Assembly (NCBI GenBank): GCA_934153655.1
Contig: CAKPFH010000038.1
Location: 1 to 15,076, forward strand
Reading direction: 5' to 3'
DNA from: an uncultured Bacilli bacterium
Lineage (GTDB): Bacteria > Bacillota_I > Bacilli_A > RF39 > UBA660
DNA: 15,076 nucleotides
The stretch's first letter is position 1. Every line of letters begins with the position of its first letter. Below, piece by piece: positions 12,025-15,076 of this stretch. The position numbers and the translations under genes are program-made. The notes under the pieces were generated by a model. That model worked only from the letters and a program-made list of their open reading frames with translations, did not search any database and was not told the origin of the DNA.

Positions 12025-14316
12025 TTATTTTGTTAATGGGGCAAACAAAGCTTCATAGATTTCTTGATAATCTGATACATATATTATTTCAATTTTATCT
12101 TTATATAAATATTCTAATTCTTCTATTTCTTCTTTATTGGCAAGAGGTAAATAAATTTTAGTTATTTGATTATTTAGAGCTGCAATTAATTTTTCTTTTA
12201 AGCCTCCTACTTTTAAAATATTTCCAGTTAAAGTTACCTCACCTGACATTGATATTTCTTTTTCAATTACTTGTTTTTTTAGATGAGATAAAATGGCTGT
12301 TATAACAGTTATTCCAGCACTTGGTCCATCTTTTTTAATAGCACCTGATGGAATATGGACTTGAAAATCGTTTTTAAGTAAATCATTTTTTTCAAGGTCA
12401 AATTCTTTGTATCTACTTTTAATATAGCCAAATGCTACTTCTATTGATTCTTGCATAATTTCACCAATTAAACCAGTTATTTTTATATTACCAGATCCTG
12501 GATATGATACAACTTCTATTTTTACAATATCACCACCATATGGTGTATATGATAAACCCGTTACTACTCCTACTTTATTATTAATATTTTTATTTACTTG
12601 ATATTTTGGTATTCCTAAAATATTCTCTAAATTTTTGTTAGGATCAAGTTTTTTCTTACCTTCTATTTTATTGCAAGTAAATTTTCTACAAACTGTTCTA
12701 ATAGTTCTTTCAAGACCTCTTACGCCGCTTTCTTCCGTGTAATTTCTAATAATAGTTGTAATGGTTTTATTAGTTAAACTTAATTCATCAACTGGTATTT
12801 TTAACTCTTCTAATATTTTTGGTAAAATATAATCTCTTGCTATTTTTATTTTATCGTATTCAGTATAGCTTCCAAGTTCAATTATTTCCATTCGATCTTT
12901 TAATTCAGGTGGTATTTTATCTTGATAGTTAGCCGTTAAAATAAACATTACTTTGGATAAATCGAATTCTTCATCAATAAAATGATCAACAAAACGATTG
13001 TTAAGACCTTTATCAAGTACTTCAAGAAGAGCACTGGCTGGATCTCCTTTTATATCTTTAGTCATTTTATCAACTTCATCAATAATAAATACCGGATTGT
13101 TAACCCCAATTTTTTGAATACTTGACATGATTTTACCAGGAGCTGCTCCAACATAGGTTCTTCTGTGTCCTATTATTTCAGCCTCATCATTTACACCACC
13201 AACGGATATTTTTACCCATCTTCGATTTAAGGCTTTAGCAATACTTAAAGCAATACTTGTTTTTCCAACTCCTGGAGGACCTACTAAACATAAAATAGGA
13301 ACATCTATATCACTACCACTAAAACTTCTAAGCATAATATATTCTAGAATTCGATCTTTTGTTTCTCTTAAGCCAAAATGAGTAGCTTCTAAAACTTCTT
13401 TAACGTTAGCTAAATTTGTTTCTTCTACACTACTTTTATTCCATGGCAAGTTAAGTAAAATATCAATATAATTTCTTATTATTCCAATTTCTGGAGAATT
13501 GCTATTACAACTTTTATAGCGATTTGTTTCTATTTCTAAACGTTTTTTTATACCTTTTGGAGCATCTAATTCTTTTATTTTCTTTTGAATTAAAGCTATT
13601 TCGTCTGTTTCATCAAGATGTAATTCTTCTTTGATAGTTGCTAGTTTTTCTTTTAAATAAAATTCTTTTTGACTACTATCTAATTTTTTATTTACTTTTA
13701 TATCTATTTCTTGTTCTATATTAATAATAGATTTTTCATATTCTAAGTCATCAAGCAACATTTTAAGTCTTTTAATTGATGATATTTCTTTTAAGTATTT
13801 GAGTTTTCTGTTATGGGTAAGTGGAAGTAAACCAACTATTACATCAGTTAATTTATTAATATTATGAATTTCTTTTACTTCATCAAAAGAGGAATCGTTG
13901 GTAAGTTTGATATATGAGTCTAAACTTTTATATAAAGTTCTTGACATAGCAATTTCTTCAATTGGATCAATTTCTTCGGTTGAGGCCATAGAAATAGAAG
14001 CCTCATACATCATATCTTCTTCTTTAATATCATGAACAATTGCTCTTTTAAGTCCTTTCAATACTACTCGCATGTTTCCATTTGGCATATCAATTTTAAA
14101 TTTAATTCTTGCAACTATTCCGATATTTATGTTTGTTTTAGCTTCTAAATTATCTGTTTGTTTTTGATGAATAATAAATAAGCAGTTATCAAAGCAGCTT
14201 TCTGCTAAAGAGATGGTTTGTTTAAAGTTAGCATCAGAGAATTCTATTTTGGTCTCTGTGTAGGGAAATATTTCATGATTTTTTATAAACAACATTGGTA
14301 AATTAGTTTTTATCAC
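12025..14316 (-). CDS. lon: ATP-dependent protease Lon
   Basis: At 763 residues this is close to the usual length of LonA, the soluble AAA+ serine protease that degrades misfolded and regulatory proteins. The N-terminal LON substrate domain covers about 1-195 and a coiled coil follows (200-260). The AAA+ module has Walker A GPPGVGKT (346-353) and Walker B VFIIDEVDK (409-417). The C-terminal peptidase has the Ser-Lys dyad: Ser666 in DGPSAGI and Lys707 in VGGLKEKL. The start is GTG at 14316, chosen because GAGGAGGG lies six bases upstream; the next ATG (Met8) lacks a ribosome site. A consensus -10 is present upstream, and no CIRCE or clear CtsR operator is seen, so heat-shock control is not evident. 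Head-to-head with the tRNA operon; mutS follows after 72 bases. Confidence 0.97.
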   Translation of the reverse strand: MIKTNLPMLFIKNHEIFPYTETKIEFSDANFKQTISLAESCFDNCLFIIHQKQTDNLEAKTNINIGIVARIKFKIDMPNGNMRVVLKGLKRAIVHDIKEEDMMYEASISMASTEEIDPIEEIAMSRTLYKSLDSYIKLTNDSSFDEVKEIHNINKLTDVIVGLLPLTHNRKLKYLKEISSIKRLKMLLDDLEYEKSIINIEQEIDIKVNKKLDSSQKEFYLKEKLATIKEELHLDETDEIALIQKKIKELDAPKGIKKRLEIETNRYKSCNSNSPEIGIIRNYIDILLNLPWNKSSVEETNLANVKEVLEATHFGLRETKDRILEYIMLRSFSGSDIDVPILCLVGPPGVGKTSIALSIAKALNRRWVKISVGGVNDEAEIIGHRRTYVGAAPGKIMSSIQKIGVNNPVFIIDEVDKMTKDIKGDPASALLEVLDKGLNNRFVDHFIDEEFDLSKVMFILTANYQDKIPPELKDRMEIIELGSYTEYDKIKIARDYILPKILEELKIPVDELSLTNKTITTIIRNYTEESGVRGLERTIRTVCRKFTCNKIEGKKKLDPNKNLENILGIPKYQVNKNINNKVGVVTGLSYTPYGGDIVKIEVVSYPGSGNIKITGLIGEIMQESIEVAFGYIKSRYKEFDLEKNDLLKNDFQVHIPSGAIKKDGPSAGITVITAILSHLKKQVIEKEISMSGEVTLTGNILKVGGLKEKLIAALNNQITKIYLPLANKEEIEELEYLYKDKIEIIYVSDYQEIYEALFAPLTK

Positions 14317-14349
14317 GAATATCCCTCCTCATTAATAAATTTGCTTTTT

Positions 14350-14378
14350 ATTATAACGACCAAAAGAACAAAAAACAA
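14350..14378 (-). promoter_or_regulatory. Promoter of lon
   Basis: On the minus strand TTGTTT (14378-14373), a 17-base spacer and a perfect TATAAT (14355-14350). The leader would be about 27 bases to the GTG start, with the Shine-Dalgarno at 14323-14330. Confidence 0.55.
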
Positions 14379-14480
14379 GTTTTTTACAAGGAATTTACAT
14401 ATTTAAATTTTTATCTTTTCTAAATTACCAAATTATGGAAAATTGCATAAAATAATAATGAAAAAAAGTGTAAATTTTTA

Positions 14481-14509
14481 TTGCTTTTTTGAAAATTATT
14501 TGATATACT
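14481..14509 (+). promoter_or_regulatory. Promoter of the tRNA-Cys/tRNA-Gly operon
   Basis: TTGCTT (14481-14486), a 17-base spacer and TATACT (14504-14509) preceded by TGA, an extended -10. The predicted start is near 14516, about 11 bases before the first tRNA. Confidence 0.65.
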
Positions 14510-14526
14510 TGATTAGTAATTTGTTC

Positions 14527-14600
14527 GGGGTCATAGCCAAGTGGTAAGGCAGTGGACTGCAACTCCTTGATCGTTGGTTCAAATCCGACTGGCCCCTCCA
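14527..14600 (+). tRNA. tRNA-Cys (anticodon GCA)
   Basis: A complete cloverleaf of 74 bases including encoded CCA. The acceptor stem GGGGTCA pairs with TGGCCCC (one G-U). The D arm is GCC-AAGTGGTAA-GGC, the anticodon GCA is at 14559-14561, and the T arm is GTTGG-TTCAAAT-CCGAC. Discriminator U (14597) is the Cys identity base. The anticodon stem (14552-14556 with 14564-14568) has a U-U mismatch at the second pair (28-42), which is slightly unusual. First gene of a two-tRNA operon. Confidence 0.95.
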
Positions 14601-14603
14601 TTT

Positions 14604-14678
14604 GCAGATGTCGTACAATGGTTAGTATATGACCTTGCCAAGGTTAGGATGCCGGTTCGATCCCGGTCATTTGCTCCA
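14604..14678 (+). tRNA. tRNA-Gly (anticodon GCC)
   Basis: A complete cloverleaf of 75 bases including encoded CCA. The acceptor stem GCAGATG pairs with CATTTGC (one G-U), the anticodon GCC is at 14637-14639 with a good five-pair stem, and the T arm GCCGG-TTCGATC-CCGGT is canonical. Discriminator U fits bacterial tRNA-Gly. Only three bases separate it from tRNA-Cys, so both are processed from one transcript. Confidence 0.95.
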
Positions 14679-14689
14679 ATAAAAAATTC

Positions 14690-14715
14690 ACGTCGATTCA
14701 AATCGGCGTTTTTTT
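14690..14715 (+). terminator. Rho-independent terminator of the tRNA operon
   Basis: An eight-pair stem (ACGTCGAT with ATCGGCGT, one G-U) with a four-base loop (TCAA) is followed by seven T residues (14709-14715). It is the most GC-rich terminator in the window and lies 12 bases after the tRNA-Gly CCA end. Confidence 0.88.
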
Positions 14716-14768
14716 ATGGAGTAATGACCATTTCATATACTATTTATATTAATTAAAAAGCATATAAT

Positions 14769-14790
14769 CGGCATCCTAACCACTTGGCTA
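14769..14790 (-). pseudogene. Antisense chimeric tRNA-like remnant
   Basis: Read on the minus strand, 14790-14779 is identical over 12 bases to the D-arm region of the neighbouring tRNA-Cys (14534-14545). The overlapping 14781-14769 is identical over 13 bases to the anticodon-stem/variable region of tRNA-Gly (14642-14654). The flanks cannot be folded into a complete tRNA. It may be a recombination scar or decayed tRNA. The surrounding stretch 14716-14910 contains no gene that I can support. Confidence 0.45.
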
Positions 14791-14830
14791 CTTTTTAGCA
14801 ATAAAAATTTATAGACATGTAATATTCTTT

Positions 14831-14862
14831 TGTTTTAATTTTATATTTTTAAAATTAAAACA
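14831..14862 (+). repeat. AT-rich perfect inverted repeat followed by T-run
   Basis: Arms 14831-14842 and 14851-14862 are perfectly complementary over 12 bases with an 8-base loop, followed by eight T residues from about 14865. It looks like a plus-strand terminator, but the tRNA operon already ends at 14715 and no other plus-strand gene lies upstream. It may be a back-up terminator or chance in AT-rich DNA. Confidence 0.45.
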
Positions 14863-14910
14863 TGATTTTTTTTTGTATTTTTTTAATAGTCAAAGTTTAA
14901 TTTCTATAAT

Positions 14911-14938
14911 AAAAAGGAGCATCTTTACTGATTACTCC
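14911..14938 (-). terminator. Terminator of the zinc-ribbon gene
   Basis: On the minus strand a hairpin GGAG...CTCC (with inner ATC/GAT pairs, a small bulge and a six-base loop) is followed by TTTTT. It lies 16 bases after the stop codon of the zinc-ribbon protein. Confidence 0.7.
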
Positions 14939-14954
14939 AAATAAATATATATTT

Positions 14955-15076
14955 TTACTGTTTTTCACCACAGTTTTTACAATAAATACTATCATTTGGT
15001 ATTTTTTCACCACATTTTTTACAGTATATATCACTAGTTAATCCACTCTTTAAAGCACTAGCCTTTATTTTAATGC
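14955..15076 (-). CDS. C-terminal zinc-ribbon protein (partial, N-terminus off window)
   Basis: Only the last 39 residues are visible, entering from the right edge and ending at TAA (14957-14955). They contain a two-knuckle zinc ribbon: Cys-x-x-Cys in YCKKCGEK and again in YCKNCGEK, with ten residues between the knuckles, and end at GEKQ. Such double Cys-x-x-Cys tails occur at either end of many otherwise unrelated Bacillota proteins, often membrane proteins or regulators, so the function cannot be deduced from this fragment. A hairpin terminator follows, which supports a real gene end. Confidence 0.75.
   Translation of the reverse strand, partial: IKIKASALKSGLTSDIYCKKCGEKIPNDSIYCKNCGEKQ

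Noticed and set aside
14317..14526. Heat-shock operator (CIRCE or CtsR) upstream of lon
   Set aside because: No TTAGCACTC/GAGTGCTAA inverted repeat and no tandem GGTCAAA heptads are present; only a single GGTC-like word near the -10.
14574..14756. Plus-strand open frame of 60 codons over the tRNAs
   Set aside because: It runs through tRNA-Cys, tRNA-Gly and the terminator; the frame is incidental to structural RNA genes.
1..15076. Mycoplasma-type genetic code (TGA as Trp)
   Set aside because: The extreme AT content suggested it, but tryptophans in the coding regions are TGG and no frame needs TGA read-through.

Overview
The window is very AT-rich, uses the standard genetic code (Trp as TGG, visible stops TAA) and has good Shine-Dalgarno sequences plus ATG, GTG and TTG starts. 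Spore-coat genes of the CotJ type, a Lon protease, MutS, Tex and a Gram-positive secreted adhesin point to a low-GC endospore-forming Bacillota (Bacilli or Clostridia, perhaps an uncultured gut lineage). The sequence alone does not place it further.

Layout. (1) 1-2774, minus: the N-terminal 924 residues of a large secreted surface protein with a von Willebrand A domain and MucBP-like repeats. It runs off the left edge and has a consensus sigma-A promoter and a hairpin-bearing leader. (2) 3012-4335, minus: a spore-coat cluster of an unrecognised 106-residue protein, a fused CotJA-CotJB protein and CotJC (manganese-catalase fold). (3) 4398-6889, plus: divergent from the coat cluster, a two-gene operon of a SEDS-family (FtsW/RodA/SpoVE) membrane protein and a five-LysM protein with an amidase_3-like domain. 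That protein contains no histidine and has lost most of its catalytic residues. (4) 6915-14316, minus: housekeeping genes tex, a small unknown gene, mutS and lon, with separate promoters recognisable for the small gene, mutS and lon. (5) 14527-14678, plus: tRNA-Cys and tRNA-Gly with a promoter and terminator, followed by an antisense tRNA-like scrap. (6) 14955-15076, minus: the C-terminal end of a zinc-ribbon protein entering from the right edge.

Working hypothesis: regions 2 and 3 form a sporulation module. The SEDS protein would act in cortex or septal glycan synthesis. The LysM protein has no signal peptide and would be a mother-cell scaffold binding the spore peptidoglycan surface, as SafA-type LysM coat proteins do. 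CotJAB/CotJC would form an inner-coat layer. The most novel item is the histidine-free amidase-like LysM protein paired with a SEDS protein that lacks the usual acidic pair after its catalytic Asp. No CRISPR array, insertion sequence, phage gene or recognisable defence system was found.
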